NCBI RefSeq assembly: GCF_000219215.1
Contig: NC_015726.1
Span: forward strand, 1,426,001 to 1,490,000
Reading direction: 5' to 3'
Length of the DNA stretch: 64,000 nucleotides
Source: Cupriavidus necator N-1
Lineage (GTDB): Bacteria > Pseudomonadota > Gammaproteobacteria > Burkholderiales > Burkholderiaceae
Both the position numbers and the translations under genes were made by a program. Below the pieces are notes generated by a model that made no database searches, was not told the DNA's origin, and was given only the letters and a program-made list of their open reading frames with translations. Position 1 is the first letter of the stretch. Every line of letters begins with the position of its first letter. This document shows, one piece after another, positions 17,095 through 26,615 of the stretch.

Positions 17095-17847
17095 TCAGCC
17101 CTTTCCAGCGCTATTGGTTGTGCGCTGCCACAGCGCGGCTTCGAACTCGAAGCTGTCGCGTTGCTGCAGGTCGTCGCGCTGCCAGATCACGCGGTCGCGG
17201 CGTACCGTCAGCATCCAGGTGGTGGTGGCCAGCGGCGCCGGGTGGGAGAACGCGCGCGGGGTCAGCACCGCGCCGCAGGGGCCATGCTGGGGATCGCGCA
17301 CGGAGGTGTAGCGGATCATGCCAAGGCCGGCCTCGCGCGCAATGCGGCCGAAGGCCTGGCAGGGCTCGTGGTGGTCGGGGTCGGTCCAGGTTGCGTGGTC
17401 CTGGTCGAACGGCGGTGTGTCCAGCGCCACGCCCCAGGTCTCGACGCGCACTTCGAACAGCGTCTGCGCGCGGGCGTCGATGCCCGGCAGCGCGGGGCTG
17501 TCGTTGAGGAAGCGCCAGCGCCAGTAGCCGAGTTCGGCGCAGGCGGTGCGGATCTCGTTGGCGCCGTAGAACACGCCCGGGTCCTGGCTGGCGCGAAAGC
17601 GCGAGCCCCAGGGCGAGGGCGGATAGCGGAACGGGGTGAACAGCAGGTAGTGCAGGTGGCGCGCCTCGGCGGGCACGGCGGGTTTGCCGGCGTCAAGCAC
17701 GGCTTCCAGCACAGCCTGTTCTTCCAGGCTGTCGACCAGCGGCATGGTGGATACGACGTGCTGGGCCTCCACCGCCCGCCACAGTGTGAGCGCAAACTGC
17801 CGGCGCTCAGATGCGACCGCGGGTGGCGTCCAGGTAGTGAACGACAC
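17095..17847 (-). CDS. RES-domain toxin of a type II toxin-antitoxin pair
   Basis: The 250-residue RES-domain protein shows the core motif GSRFRASQDPGVFYGANEIR followed by TACAELGYWRWRFL, with the conserved Arg, Tyr and Glu. RES toxins are NAD-degrading (NAD phosphorylase or hydrolase) enzymes related to the ADP-ribosyltransferase fold. The frame opens at GTG 17847, overlapping the antitoxin gene by 41 bp; a later start cannot be excluded. The protein is somewhat longer than many RES toxins (about 150-230). The overlap with an Xre/MbcA-like gene supports a toxin role; activity is inferred. Confidence 0.82.
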   Translation of the reverse strand: MSFTTWTPPAVASERRQFALTLWRAVEAQHVVSTMPLVDSLEEQAVLEAVLDAGKPAVPAEARHLHYLLFTPFRYPPSPWGSRFRASQDPGVFYGANEIRTACAELGYWRWRFLNDSPALPGIDARAQTLFEVRVETWGVALDTPPFDQDHATWTDPDHHEPCQAFGRIAREAGLGMIRYTSVRDPQHGPCGAVLTPRAFSHPAPLATTTWMLTVRRDRVIWQRDDLQQRDSFEFEAALWQRTTNSAGKG

Positions 17848-18196
17848 GGACCAGACCTTCCGTTGTGCGGATCATTTCAAGGGGCTTGCCGCCCAGCGCG
17901 AGGTTTTCATTGGTCAGCCATAGCCGGGCCTGGTCGCCGTGGCCCAGGATGGCATCCAGCGATCGGAACAGGCGCACGAACAGCACGCCGAATTCCCACT
18001 CCTTGCGGTGCGCATCGAGCACATAGCCGCCAGATGCCATACGCGATACCGATGCCGTGCTGATGCCCAGCACGCTTGCCACGATGGCCTGGCTGATGCC
18101 GAGGAAGCCCGCGGCGCGCATCACCGCCTTGGTCAGCGTGGTGCCGGGGTCGGGGCCGCCGGCGGGATCGATTTCCGGAATCCGCCTGGATTGCAT
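17807..18196 (-). CDS. Xre/MbcA/ParS-type antitoxin
   Basis: The 129-residue antitoxin has an Xre-like helix-turn-helix (LGISQAIVASVLGISTASVS, about 33-52) and a C-terminal toxin-binding domain of the DUF2384 type (about 70-129, including WLTNENLALGGKPLEMI). In Xre-RES pairs the antitoxin binds toxin and represses its own operon. ATG 18196 is preferred because AGGAG lies 8 bp upstream; ATG 18202 would leave only 2 bp. It precedes and overlaps the RES gene and lies just downstream of boxA. A TATAAT sits about 25 bp upstream of the start. Confidence 0.85.
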   Translation of the reverse strand: MQSRRIPEIDPAGGPDPGTTLTKAVMRAAGFLGISQAIVASVLGISTASVSRMASGGYVLDAHRKEWEFGVLFVRLFRSLDAILGHGDQARLWLTNENLALGGKPLEMIRTTEGLVRVVHYLDATRGRI

Positions 18197-18223
18197 CGCC
18201 ATCACTCCTGTTTCTTGAGAAAT

Positions 18224-18276
18224 ATTATAGGCGATGCCTTTCAGAAGGGAAGCGCTTGCTGAAAAGACCAGCAAGC
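18224..18276 (-). promoter_or_regulatory. Promoter of the Xre-RES pair and 3' hairpin of the box operon
   Basis: Between boxA and the antitoxin, the minus strand carries GCTTGCTG/CAGCAAGC (18254-18276, 7-nt loop) and then a perfect TATAAT (18224-18229), with a weak -35-like CTTCCC (18247-18252) at 17 bp spacing. The hairpin could end the box transcript, although it lacks a U run. The -10 should drive the toxin-antitoxin operon. Confidence 0.5.
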
Positions 18277-18288
18277 AGCGGGGCGGCG

Positions 18289-19539
18289 TCAGTAGGTCTC
18301 GATATGGAGCCGGCCCTCCGCCTTCATGGCGGCCTCGATCTCCAGCCAGGCGTGCCCGGCGCCGGCGCACACCGCTTCGAATGCCTCCAGCACGCCTGCT
18401 TCCATGCCCTTCAGTCCGCAGATATAGACATGGCCGTTGGGATCGGCCAGCAGGGCGGCGGCGCTGTCCCCGGCCTCGCGGATCGCGTCCTGCACGTAGC
18501 GGCGCGGCGCGGCGGGGTCGCGCGAAAAGGCGAAATGGATGTCCAGGAAGTCCCTGGGCAGCTTCAGCAGCGGGCCGAAGTAGGGCAGTTCGTTGGCGTT
18601 GCGGGCGCCGAAGAACAGCATCCGGCGCCCGCCGAAGTGCGCCATGTTGCGGCGCATGCGCTCGGTCATGGCGCGCATCGGCGCCGAGCCCGTGCCGGTG
18701 CAGATCATCATGATGCTGGCCTCGGCATGGTTGGGCATCAGGAAGGTCGATCCGAACGGGCCCACCACCTGTACGTTGTCGCCCTTGGCCAGGTCGCACA
18801 GGTAGCTGGACGCGACGCCCCGCACCGGCTTGCCATCGTGGTCCTGGTCGACCCGTTTGACGGTCAGCGCCAGGTTGTTGTAGCCGGGGCGCTCGCCGTC
18901 GCGCGGGCTGGCCACCGAGTACAAGCGGATGTAGTGCGGCTTGCCCGACGCATCCGTGCCGGGCGGCACGATGCCGATCGACTGGCCTTCCAGGATCGGG
19001 AAGAAGTGCGTGCCGAAATCCAGCACGATATGGTGGATGTCGCTGGACGCGTCCTCGGCGGTCAGCCGGTAGTTGCCGGCCACGGTCGCGGTGACCGGCG
19101 CGCGCACGCCATGCAGGTTCACATAGGGATGGGCCGCCGACCACGGCGCACGCGGCGAGGTGTGGCGGCTGGTTTCCACGGACTGGATGACGGCGTCGGG
19201 TGCGGCGCCGGTTGCCGTGCCGCTGCCGAGGGTTGCCTGCGGTGCCTCACCCAGGTCGGCCAGTTCCGGCAGCGGCACCTCGGCCGGCAATTCGTCCCAC
19301 AGCAATTGCGCCTCGATCGGGTAGGCCTGGCCGCGCAGCATGGTGCGCCAGTTGTCGATGGCGCCCGTCGGGCAGGGCGACAGGCAGGCGTTGCAGCCGT
19401 TGCACACGTCCGCCCTGACCACGTAGTTGCGGTCGTCGTGGGTGATGGCATCGATCGGACAGGTGTCCTCGCAGGTATTGCAGCGGATGCAGATTTCCGG
19501 ATCGATCAGGTGCTGCTTGATGATGTCGGGGGCGCCCAT
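18289..19539 (-). CDS. boxA: Benzoyl-CoA 2,3-epoxidase, reductase subunit BoxA
   Basis: The 416-residue iron-sulfur flavoprotein supplies electrons from NADPH to BoxB. The N-terminus has two [4Fe-4S] motifs, [13 protein letters not shown] (about 17-29) and [16 protein letters not shown] (about 46-61). A ferredoxin-NADP reductase module follows (about 130-416), with [11 protein letters not shown] for FAD and [13 protein letters not shown] plus YICGLKGME for NADPH. Length and layout match known BoxA. It is the last gene of the boxCBA run, 43 bp after boxB. Confidence 0.95.
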   Translation of the reverse strand: MGAPDIIKQHLIDPEICIRCNTCEDTCPIDAITHDDRNYVVRADVCNGCNACLSPCPTGAIDNWRTMLRGQAYPIEAQLLWDELPAEVPLPELADLGEAPQATLGSGTATGAAPDAVIQSVETSRHTSPRAPWSAAHPYVNLHGVRAPVTATVAGNYRLTAEDASSDIHHIVLDFGTHFFPILEGQSIGIVPPGTDASGKPHYIRLYSVASPRDGERPGYNNLALTVKRVDQDHDGKPVRGVASSYLCDLAKGDNVQVVGPFGSTFLMPNHAEASIMMICTGTGSAPMRAMTERMRRNMAHFGGRRMLFFGARNANELPYFGPLLKLPRDFLDIHFAFSRDPAAPRRYVQDAIREAGDSAAALLADPNGHVYICGLKGMEAGVLEAFEAVCAGAGHAWLEIEAAMKAEGRLHIETY

Positions 19540-19582
19540 GGCGTGTCTCCGGTGGCTCCTGGCCTGTCCTTGTGGTTCTGGT

Positions 19583-21007
19583 TCAGTTGAAACGCACGTA
19601 CTCGAAATCCATCGGCTGGCGGTTGATGCCCACCGCCGGCGGCGCGATCCAGTTGGCGTACTTGCCCGGCTCCACCACGCGGCCCATCAGCGAGGCCACA
19701 AAGGCGCGGTCTTCATCGGTGGCCAGCCATTTGCGTTCGTTGGCCTTCCACTCGGCTTCGGAAATCAGCTGGCCCTCGGGCGAGACGTGCACATTGGCGA
19801 GCGTGCCGATCTTGCGGTTGAAGGCCTTGTGCGGCACGGTCAGGCGGAACGCGATGCCGGCCTTCTCGATGACCTTGTTCCAGCGCGCGACGCCGCCCAT
19901 GCTGTCCTTGATGTAGTCGTCGCGCAGTACTTCATTGAGCGCATTGAGCATCGGCACCTCGCGCTCGCCCAGGTGGCCGTCGCGCACTTCCAGCACGCGG
20001 TAGACATCGCTCTTGAGCACGTGGTCGTCGGCGCGCTTGCCTTCCTCGAAGCGGCCCTTCAGGCCGGCGCTGTAGAAGGTGGCGGCGTTGGACGACTGGT
20101 CGGCGCCGAACAGGTCAATGGTGACGCTGTAGTGGAAGTTCAGGTAGCGCTGGATGGTCTCCAGATCGATCACCCCGGCGGCGCGCACTTCGGCGGGGTC
20201 TTCGATGCCGCGTTCGCGCATCACCTCGCAGGTGCGCTGGATCACGCGCGACACGCCGGATTCACCCACGAACATATGGTGCGCTTCCTCGGTCAGCATG
20301 AAGCGCGTGGTGCGCGCCAGCGGATCGAAGCCGGATTCGGCCAGCGCGCACAGCTGGAACTTGCCGTCGCGGTCGGTGAAGTAGGTGAACATGAAGAACG
20401 CCAGCCAGTCCGGGGTGCGCTCGTTGAAGGCGCCGAGGATGCGCGGATTGTCCTGGTCGCCCGAGCGGCGCTCCAGCAGCGCCTCGGCTTCCTCGCGGCC
20501 GTCGCGGCCGAAATAGCGGTGCAGCAGGTATACCATCGCCCACAGGTGGCGGCCTTCCTCCACATTGACCTGGAACAGGTTGCGCAGATCGTACAGGCTC
20601 GGCGCGGTCAGGCCCAAGTGGCGCTGCTGCTCGACCGAGGCGGGCTCGGTGTCGCCCTGCGTGACGATGATGCGGCGCAGGTTGGCGCGGTGCTCGCCCG
20701 GCACGTCCTGCCAGGTGGCTTCGCCCTTGTGCTCGCCGAAGTGGATCCTGCGCTCGGGGTCGGCCGGCTGCAGGAAGATGCCCCAGCGGTAGTCCGGCAT
20801 CTTGACGTGGTCGAAGTGCGCCCAGCCGGATGGATCGACCGACACCGCGGTGCGCAGGTACACATCGAAGTTGTGCGAGCCGTCCGGTCCCATGTCGCGC
20901 CACCAGTCGAGGAACGCTGGTTGCCAGTGTTCCAGCGCGCGCTGCAGCGCGCGGTCGTCGGACAGGTTGACGTTGTTGGGAATCTTCTGGCTGTAGTCGA
21001 TGCTCAC
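19583..21007 (-). CDS. boxB: Benzoyl-CoA 2,3-epoxidase, oxygenase subunit BoxB
   Basis: The 474-residue di-iron oxygenase converts benzoyl-CoA and O2 into 2,3-epoxybenzoyl-CoA. Metal-ligand helices are visible as [20 protein letters not shown] (about 150-170) and [16 protein letters not shown] (about 240). The start is GTG 21007 ([15 protein letters not shown]) with AAGGAGA 7 bp upstream; the long frame extending into boxC is not real coding. It lies between boxC and boxA with short gaps. The length agrees with the family. Confidence 0.95.
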   Translation of the reverse strand: MSIDYSQKIPNNVNLSDDRALQRALEHWQPAFLDWWRDMGPDGSHNFDVYLRTAVSVDPSGWAHFDHVKMPDYRWGIFLQPADPERRIHFGEHKGEATWQDVPGEHRANLRRIIVTQGDTEPASVEQQRHLGLTAPSLYDLRNLFQVNVEEGRHLWAMVYLLHRYFGRDGREEAEALLERRSGDQDNPRILGAFNERTPDWLAFFMFTYFTDRDGKFQLCALAESGFDPLARTTRFMLTEEAHHMFVGESGVSRVIQRTCEVMRERGIEDPAEVRAAGVIDLETIQRYLNFHYSVTIDLFGADQSSNAATFYSAGLKGRFEEGKRADDHVLKSDVYRVLEVRDGHLGEREVPMLNALNEVLRDDYIKDSMGGVARWNKVIEKAGIAFRLTVPHKAFNRKIGTLANVHVSPEGQLISEAEWKANERKWLATDEDRAFVASLMGRVVEPGKYANWIAPPAVGINRQPMDFEYVRFN

Positions 21008-21042
21008 GTGCTGTCTCCTTGTTGTCTGGCGGGGCCCGGGCG

Positions 21043-22752
21043 CTACACCCGGTCCCAGTCGAAGCGTGCCTTGTTGCCGCTGCCGAAGACCTTCAGCGCG
21101 CCGTACTCGCCGACGGCGTTGGGGCGCTGGAAGATCCAGTTCTGCCATGCGGTCAGGCGGCCGAAGATGCGCGTTTCCATGGTCTCGGCGCCGCCGAAGC
21201 GCAGGTTGGCTTCCATCCCGGTCAATGCATCCGGCGACAGGCTGGCGCGTTCTTCCAGGGCGATGCGGATTTCGTCCTCCCAGTCGATATCGTCGGGCGC
21301 GGCGGTGATCAGCCCGAGCGAGTCGGCGCTGAGCGCATCCAGCGGCGCGCCGATATGCTCGCGTACCGCCGTGAGCGCGGCCTCGTCGCCATAGAAGCGC
21401 GCCGCCAGCCGGGTTTGCCCGTTGGGCATGGGGTAGTGGCCGAAGTTGAGCGCGGACGCGAACACGCGCGGCGCATCGTCCGGGGCGTCGGGCAGGTGCA
21501 GCATGTAGCTGCGGTCGGCGGCCAGCGCCAGTTCCAGCAGCGTGCCGGCAAAGCAGGAATCGGCTTCGATCAGCGCGATCAGGCTGCGCGACGACACATC
21601 CAGCCGCGCCAGCGTGCGGCGCAGCATGCCGATGGTCTCGCGCACGAACCAGTGGCCGGCATGCGCCTGCAGCAGCGCGTCGGCGGCCAGCACCGCGGCC
21701 GAGTCGCCATCGGTCTTGAGCACCCAGATGCCGATATCCAGGTGGTTGGCGCGCAGTGTCAGGATGGCGTCGTCCAGTTCGCGCGCCATCTTCAGCGGCC
21801 ACCATTGCGCGCCGGCCGCGACCACGCCGGCGAGATCCGCGGGCTGGTGCTTGTCGGGCCCGAACACGGTCAGCGTGGCCTTGCGCGCAGCGGGATCGAC
21901 ATGCACGCGCACGGTCTCGTAGCGGTAGCCGTCGGGCTCGATGGTGCGCGACAGCGGTGTCAGCGTGATGCCATGGTGGCCCTGTGGCCGGTCGCTGGTG
22001 GCCGCCAGCGCCGCCGCGCGCTCGGCGATATGCTCGGCAAAGCGCGCCGGCTTGACCACTTCGTCAACCAGCTTCCAGTCCTTGGCGCGCTGGCCGCGCA
22101 CGCCTTCCGTGGTGGTGCAGAAGATGTCTGCGTGGTCGCGGCGCACGTGGCGCTTGTCAGTCACGCGGGTCAGGCCGCCGGTGCCGGGCAGCACGCCGAG
22201 CAGCGGCACCTCGGGCAGGCTTACCGCGGACGAGCGGTCATCGACCAGCACGATCTCGTCGCACGCCAGCGCCAGTTCATAGCCGCCGCCGGCGGTGGTG
22301 CCGTTGCAGGCGGCGATGAACTTCAGCCCCGAGTGCCGGCTGGCATCCTCGATGGCATTGCGGGTCTCGTTGGTGAACTTGCAGAAGTTGACCTTCCACG
22401 CATGCGACGACAGCCCCAGCATGAAGATATTGGCGCCCGAGCAGAAGATGCGCTCGCGCGCGCTGGTCAGCACCACGGTGCGCACTTCGGGGTGTTCGAA
22501 GCGGATGCGCTGCAGCGCGTCGTGCAGTTCGATATCGACGCCAAGGTCGTAGGAATTGAGCTTCAGCGCGTAGCCGGGGCGCAGTCCGCCTTCCTCGTCG
22601 ACGTCCATCGCCAGCGTGGCGACGGGGCCGTCGAAACTCAGTTTCCAGTGGCGGTACTGGTCGGGATGACGCTCGAAGGTGACGGGGGCGGGCGCATCTG
22701 ACGGGGCGGCTGCCTGGTCAGGGCGCAGTGGGGCGGTTGCCGGCGCGGACAT
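21043..22752 (-). CDS. boxC: Benzoyl-CoA-dihydrodiol lyase BoxC
   Basis: The 569-residue protein has two crotonase-like halves. It hydrolyses and cleaves the ring of 2,3-epoxybenzoyl-CoA, releasing formate and 3,4-dehydroadipyl-CoA semialdehyde. Oxyanion-hole-type motifs include FCSGANIFMLG and CNGTTAGGGYELALACDEI (about 100-160). CAGGAGACAGCC precedes the ATG at 22752. It is the first gene of the operon and follows an operator-like region shared in style with the boxR/ligase control region. Length is normal for BoxC. Confidence 0.95.
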   Translation of the reverse strand: MSAPATAPLRPDQAAAPSDAPAPVTFERHPDQYRHWKLSFDGPVATLAMDVDEEGGLRPGYALKLNSYDLGVDIELHDALQRIRFEHPEVRTVVLTSARERIFCSGANIFMLGLSSHAWKVNFCKFTNETRNAIEDASRHSGLKFIAACNGTTAGGGYELALACDEIVLVDDRSSAVSLPEVPLLGVLPGTGGLTRVTDKRHVRRDHADIFCTTTEGVRGQRAKDWKLVDEVVKPARFAEHIAERAAALAATSDRPQGHHGITLTPLSRTIEPDGYRYETVRVHVDPAARKATLTVFGPDKHQPADLAGVVAAGAQWWPLKMARELDDAILTLRANHLDIGIWVLKTDGDSAAVLAADALLQAHAGHWFVRETIGMLRRTLARLDVSSRSLIALIEADSCFAGTLLELALAADRSYMLHLPDAPDDAPRVFASALNFGHYPMPNGQTRLAARFYGDEAALTAVREHIGAPLDALSADSLGLITAAPDDIDWEDEIRIALEERASLSPDALTGMEANLRFGGAETMETRIFGRLTAWQNWIFQRPNAVGEYGALKVFGSGNKARFDWDRV

Positions 22753-22766
22753 GGCTGTCTCCTGAG

Positions 22767-22807
22767 TGCACTATAGTGCCTTGCGGCTTTTGATGAAATA
22801 TAGTGCA
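22767..22807. promoter_or_regulatory. Candidate BoxR operator at the boxC promoter
   Basis: A perfect 12 bp palindrome, GCACTATAGTGC (22768-22779), overlaps TGCACTATAG. It is followed 18 bp later by ATATAGTGCA (22798-22807). The same 10-mer, in the opposite orientation, recurs upstream of the benzoate-CoA ligase. BzdR/BoxR proteins are known to bind TGCA-containing sites. The site is 15-55 bp upstream of the boxC start, suiting repression. Confidence 0.65.
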
Positions 22808-22859
22808 TGGAGGCGGCCGGCGCAATGTCTTTGTCAGCCGTGCGCCGCCGGCAGGGTGG

Positions 22860-23819
22860 TCAGGCGCCGGCGGCCTGCAGTTGGGCGCGCAACTGTTGCA
22901 GCGAGGCGGCGGCGTCCTGGCCGCTGGTGTCGATCGAGATATCGGCGCGGTCATAGAGCGGCGCGCGTGCCTGCAGGATGCGGCGCAGGTCGGCCATGGC
23001 CTCGCGGTTGCCTTCCATCGGCCGCATGTCGCCCTGGGCCACCACGCGCGCCATGTGTTCCTCCGGCGAGGTGCGCACCCAGATGGTGTAGCACTGCGAC
23101 AGCAGCAGGTTGAAGGTGGCCGGTTCAGAGACCAGGCTGCCCGGCGTGGCCAGCACCAGGCGGTCGTGCTCGCGCAGGGTGCGTTCCAGCGCGCGCATTT
23201 CGTAGCGGCGGTAGGCCGCCTGGCCGTAGAGCGAATGGATTTCCGACAGGCTGGCCCCGGCTTCCTGCTCGATCACGGTGTTCAGTTCGACAAAGGGCAC
23301 GTCCCTGGCCGCTGCCAGCGCGCGGCCCAGGGTGGACTTGCCGGCGCCGCGCAGGCCGATCAGCGCGATGCGGCGGTGGCGCGCATCGCCGGACTCTGCG
23401 GGGGCCAGTGCATGGCGGCAGGCTTCACGCACGCGCGCCAGGTCGCCCGCGGGCAACTGCGCCAGCCATTGCACCATCTGCGCAAACGCGGTGGCCTGCT
23501 CGCCTTTCAGGCCGTCCACTTCGGCCAGCACCACCGGCAGCGGCACGTCGAGCGCGCGCGCCACCTGGCGCAGCAGCAGCACCGACGCATTGCCGGTGCC
23601 GGTTTCCAGGTTGGCCAGGTAGCGCTCGGACACGCCGGCGCCGCGCGCCAGGTCCTTGCGCGACATGCCGCGCGAGGCGCGCAGCGAGCGGATGCGCTCG
23701 CCCAGCAGCGTCAGGTAGGGGTCGCGCTCGGCGTTGGCGGCTGCGGCGGGCGCATCCCCGGCAGGGCGCGCGTCGGCTTCGGTCTCGTTGGCGGGCAGCG
23801 GGGTGGGATCGCGGCGCAT
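22860..23819 (-). CDS. boxR: BzdR/BoxR-type regulator: helix-turn-helix fused to a shikimate-kinase-like domain
   Basis: The 319-residue regulator of benzoyl-CoA catabolism has an Xre-like helix-turn-helix (about 40-95, with SRKDLARGAGVSERYLANLE), a linker, and a shikimate-kinase-like domain (about 145-315) with a P-loop GLRGAGKSTLG. In the BzdR family this domain binds benzoyl-CoA and relieves repression. It lies 107 bp from boxC and is divergent from the benzoate-CoA ligase gene. TGCA-based motifs occur in both flanking regions, which suits autorepression and control of both arms of the pathway. Confidence 0.93.
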   Translation of the reverse strand: MRRDPTPLPANETEADARPAGDAPAAAANAERDPYLTLLGERIRSLRASRGMSRKDLARGAGVSERYLANLETGTGNASVLLLRQVARALDVPLPVVLAEVDGLKGEQATAFAQMVQWLAQLPAGDLARVREACRHALAPAESGDARHRRIALIGLRGAGKSTLGRALAAARDVPFVELNTVIEQEAGASLSEIHSLYGQAAYRRYEMRALERTLREHDRLVLATPGSLVSEPATFNLLLSQCYTIWVRTSPEEHMARVVAQGDMRPMEGNREAMADLRRILQARAPLYDRADISIDTSGQDAAASLQQLRAQLQAAGA

Positions 23820-23923
23820 GGTGGTGGTTTCGGGTTGACCGGCAGAAAAAGCAAGGGCGCATTATACGAGCAGCCCTGGTGCGCCAAGTGGCGCGGCAGG
23901 CAGTCGGTTCGATAAAGCCTGTC

Positions 23924-23973
23924 CTATAGTGCATCCCCTCGCTTGCATAATAGTTGATATGAAATAAAATGCA
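23924..23973. promoter_or_regulatory. Candidate BoxR operators overlapping the benzoate-CoA ligase promoter
   Basis: CTATAGTGCA (23924-23933) is followed by TGCA at 23944-23947 and 23970-23973. A promoter-like TTGCAT (23943-23948) and TAAAAT (23965-23970) with 16 bp spacing overlaps the last two TGCA sites, so a bound regulator would cover the polymerase site. It lies between boxR and the ligase gene. Confidence 0.6.
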
Positions 23974-24087
23974 TCAACAAGCGGATGCCGGCATGCACAT
24001 TGGCGGACATCGGCAAACAGAACAACGACTGGACTGACGCTGGCGCGGCGCCCGTGGCCCGCGGCGCGACACCAAGGAGTGGAGACA

Positions 24088-25743
24088 ATGACGCCCCCCA
24101 ATACCGCCGCCGGCATGCCAGCGGCAGCATCGCCCGTGCTGCCGGATGTTCCACCCGCTACCGATGTCGTGGCGGCACTGCCCACCCGCTACAACGCCGC
24201 CGAGGACCTGCTGTCGCGCAATCTGGAGGCAGGGCGCGGGGGCAAGACTGCCTACATCGACGACACCACCTCGCTGACTTACGCCGAGCTCGATGCCCGC
24301 GCCCGCCGTTTTGCCGGCGCGCTGCGCGACGCGGGCTTCCGCCAGGAAGAGCGGCTGCTGCTGTGCGCGCTCGATACCATTGATTTCCCCACGGTATTTC
24401 TCGGCTGCCTGCTGGCGGGCGTTGTGCCGGTGGCGGTCAATACCCTGCTGACCGCGGACGATTACGCCTACATGCTTGGCCACAGCGGCGCGCGCGCCGT
24501 GGTGGTGTCGGAGCCGCTGCTGCCGGTGATGAAGGCGGCCATCGAGAAGAGCGGGCTGGCGCCGATGGTGATCCAGGCGGCGCCGCATGCCGATGGCGCG
24601 CCGGCGTGCAGCGTGGGCGCGATGCTGGCGCGCACGCGTTCCCCCGCGCAGACCGTGCGCAGCGGCCCGGAGGACATGGCGTTCTGGCTGTATTCGTCGG
24701 GCTCGACCGGACGGCCCAAGGGCACCGTGCACACGCATGGCAACCTGTTCCATACGGCTGACCTGTATGCCCGCCAGGTGCTGGGCATCCGCGAAGACGA
24801 CATGGTGTTCTCGGCCGCCAAGCTGTTCTTTGCCTACGGGCTGGGCAATGCGCTGACCTTTCCGATGTCGGTCGGCGCCACCACCGTGCTGATGGCCGAG
24901 CGGCCCACGCCGGCGGCCGTGTTCAGGCGGCTGCGCGAGCAGCGGCCCACGGTGTTCTGCGGCGTGCCCACGCTGTTTGCGGGCATGTTGGCGGCGCCTG
25001 AGCTGCCGCCGCGCGCCGAGGTGGCGTTGCGTGTATGCACCTCTGCCGGCGAGGCCCTGCCGCGCGATATCGGCGAACGCTTCCTGGCGCATTTCGGCTG
25101 CGACATCCTGGATGGCATCGGCTCCACCGAGATGCTGCATATCTTCCTGTCGAACCGGCCGGGTGAGGTGCGCTACGGCACCACCGGCAAGCCGGTGCCA
25201 GGCTACGCGCTGAAGCTGCTGGACGAGCGCGGCGAGCCGTGCGCGCCCGGCGAGATCGGCGATCTCTATATCAAGGGCCCCAGTGCCGCGCTGATGTACT
25301 GGTGCAACCGCGACAAGAGTCGCGATACCTTTGTCGGCGAATGGACGCGCAGCGGCGACAAGTACCTGTGCGATGCCGATGGCTACTACACCTATGCCGG
25401 CCGCAGCGACGACATGCTCAAGGTCGGCGGCATCTACGTGTCGCCGTTCGAGGTCGAGGCCGCGCTGGCGCAGCACCCGGCCGTGCTGGAGGCGGCGGTG
25501 ATCGGCGTCACGGATGCCGACGAACTGGTCAAGCCCAAGGCCTTTGTCGTGCTGCGGCCCGGCCAACAATGGCATGACGGCATGGCGGCGGAACTGCAGG
25601 CCTTTATCAAGTCGCGCCTCGCGCCGTACAAGTACCCGCGCCAGATCGAATGCGTGCCCGAACTGCCCAAGACCGCGACCGGCAAGATCCAGCGTTTCCG
25701 CCTGCGCCAGCGCGAGCAAGCCGCGCGGGAGGCGGCGCAATGA
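24088..25743 (+). CDS. bclA: Benzoate-CoA ligase
   Basis: The 551-residue adenylate-forming enzyme activates benzoate to benzoyl-CoA with ATP, the entry step of the box pathway. Core motifs seen are YSSGSTGRPKGTVHTH (A3, about 191-206), LDGIGSTEMLHIFLSN (A5), GRSDDMLKVGGIYVSP (A8) and PKTATGKIQRFRLR with the catalytic Lys (A10). GGAG lies just before ATG 24088; a GTG at 24079 is less likely. The gene is divergent from boxR and leads a plus-strand run with a hydrolase and an ABC importer. Specificity for benzoate rests on this context. Confidence 0.93.
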   Translation: MTPPNTAAGMPAAASPVLPDVPPATDVVAALPTRYNAAEDLLSRNLEAGRGGKTAYIDDTTSLTYAELDARARRFAGALRDAGFRQEERLLLCALDTIDFPTVFLGCLLAGVVPVAVNTLLTADDYAYMLGHSGARAVVVSEPLLPVMKAAIEKSGLAPMVIQAAPHADGAPACSVGAMLARTRSPAQTVRSGPEDMAFWLYSSGSTGRPKGTVHTHGNLFHTADLYARQVLGIREDDMVFSAAKLFFAYGLGNALTFPMSVGATTVLMAERPTPAAVFRRLREQRPTVFCGVPTLFAGMLAAPELPPRAEVALRVCTSAGEALPRDIGERFLAHFGCDILDGIGSTEMLHIFLSNRPGEVRYGTTGKPVPGYALKLLDERGEPCAPGEIGDLYIKGPSAALMYWCNRDKSRDTFVGEWTRSGDKYLCDADGYYTYAGRSDDMLKVGGIYVSPFEVEAALAQHPAVLEAAVIGVTDADELVKPKAFVVLRPGQQWHDGMAAELQAFIKSRLAPYKYPRQIECVPELPKTATGKIQRFRLRQREQAAREAAQ

Positions 25744-25778
25744 AGCGCCCGTAGCTTCTGGACATTCCTTCTGAACCG

Positions 25779-26615
25779 ATGCAAGACAATAGCGTGCCCA
25801 TGCAAAGCAGCCTGGTGGAAATTCCCTTCGACAACCGCCGTATCCGGATCGAGTACCAGTGGCTGCGACCTGAACGCGCGCAGCGCCCGCTGGTGGTGTT
25901 CCTGCATGAGGGGCTGGGCTCGGTCAGCATGTGGCGCGATTTTCCGCGTGAATTTTGTGAAGCCGGCGACTATCGTGGCCTGGTGTTCTCGCGCTACGGC
26001 TACGGACGTTCGACGCCGCGGCCGCACGACGAAAAATGGCGTCCCGACTTCATGCATCGCCAGGCATGCGAGGCGCTGCCCGCATTGTTCGACGCGCTCG
26101 ACATCGGTCCCGGCCGCGCGCACGGCATGCCCTGGCTGCTGGGTCACAGCGACGGCGGCTCGATCGCGCTGATCCACGCCGCCAGCTTTCCACAGGCGGT
26201 TGCCGGCATCACCGTGCTGGCGCCGCATATCGTGGTCGAAGACCTGTCGGTGCGCAGCATCGCGGGCACGCGCCGGGCTTACCTGGAAACCGACCTGCGC
26301 CAGCGGCTGGCGCGCCATCATGACGACGTCGATTCGGCCTTCTGGGGTTGGAACGATATCTGGCTCGACCCCGAATTCCGCCAGTGGGACCTGCGTCCGC
26401 TGCTGTCTGGGCTGCGCTGCCCGGTGCTGGCGGTGCAGGGCGAGGACGACGTGTACGGCACCATGGCGCAGATCGAGGGTATCCATCGATATGCCCCCCA
26501 GACCACCTTGCTTAAACTCGCGCGATGCGGGCATTCGCCACACCGGGACCAAAAAGAACCGTTGACGCTGGCTGCCGTTCGGCATATAAATCTGCATACT
26601 TCAAACCTAAAATAA
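25779..26615 (+). CDS. Alpha/beta hydrolase in the benzoate cluster
   Basis: This is a 278-residue alpha/beta hydrolase. The nucleophile elbow is GHSDGGS (Ser about 121), with an oxyanion region FLHEGLGSVSMWRDFP, an acid residue in QGEDDVYG and the His in RCGHSPH. It begins 35 bp after the ligase gene and precedes the ABC importer genes. Hydrolases in this position occur in other box clusters and may act as thioesterase or lactonase on pathway CoA esters, but the substrate is not known. A second ATG lies at 25800. Confidence 0.82.
   Translation: MQDNSVPMQSSLVEIPFDNRRIRIEYQWLRPERAQRPLVVFLHEGLGSVSMWRDFPREFCEAGDYRGLVFSRYGYGRSTPRPHDEKWRPDFMHRQACEALPALFDALDIGPGRAHGMPWLLGHSDGGSIALIHAASFPQAVAGITVLAPHIVVEDLSVRSIAGTRRAYLETDLRQRLARHHDDVDSAFWGWNDIWLDPEFRQWDLRPLLSGLRCPVLAVQGEDDVYGTMAQIEGIHRYAPQTTLLKLARCGHSPHRDQKEPLTLAAVRHINLHTSNLK

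Noticed and set aside
17807..19144. A 445-codon minus-strand frame joining the antitoxin to sequence inside boxA
   Set aside because: The upstream part is out of frame with boxA and has no homology. The antitoxin begins at 18196 with its own ribosome site.
19427..21394. A 655-codon plus-strand open frame opposite boxB
   Set aside because: A shadow of boxB; amino acid composition typical of reverse-frame artefacts.
19583..21805. A boxB frame extended into boxC as a possible fusion
   Set aside because: The extra part is an Arg/Ala-rich shadow of boxC; BoxB starts at GTG 21007 with AAGGAGA upstream.
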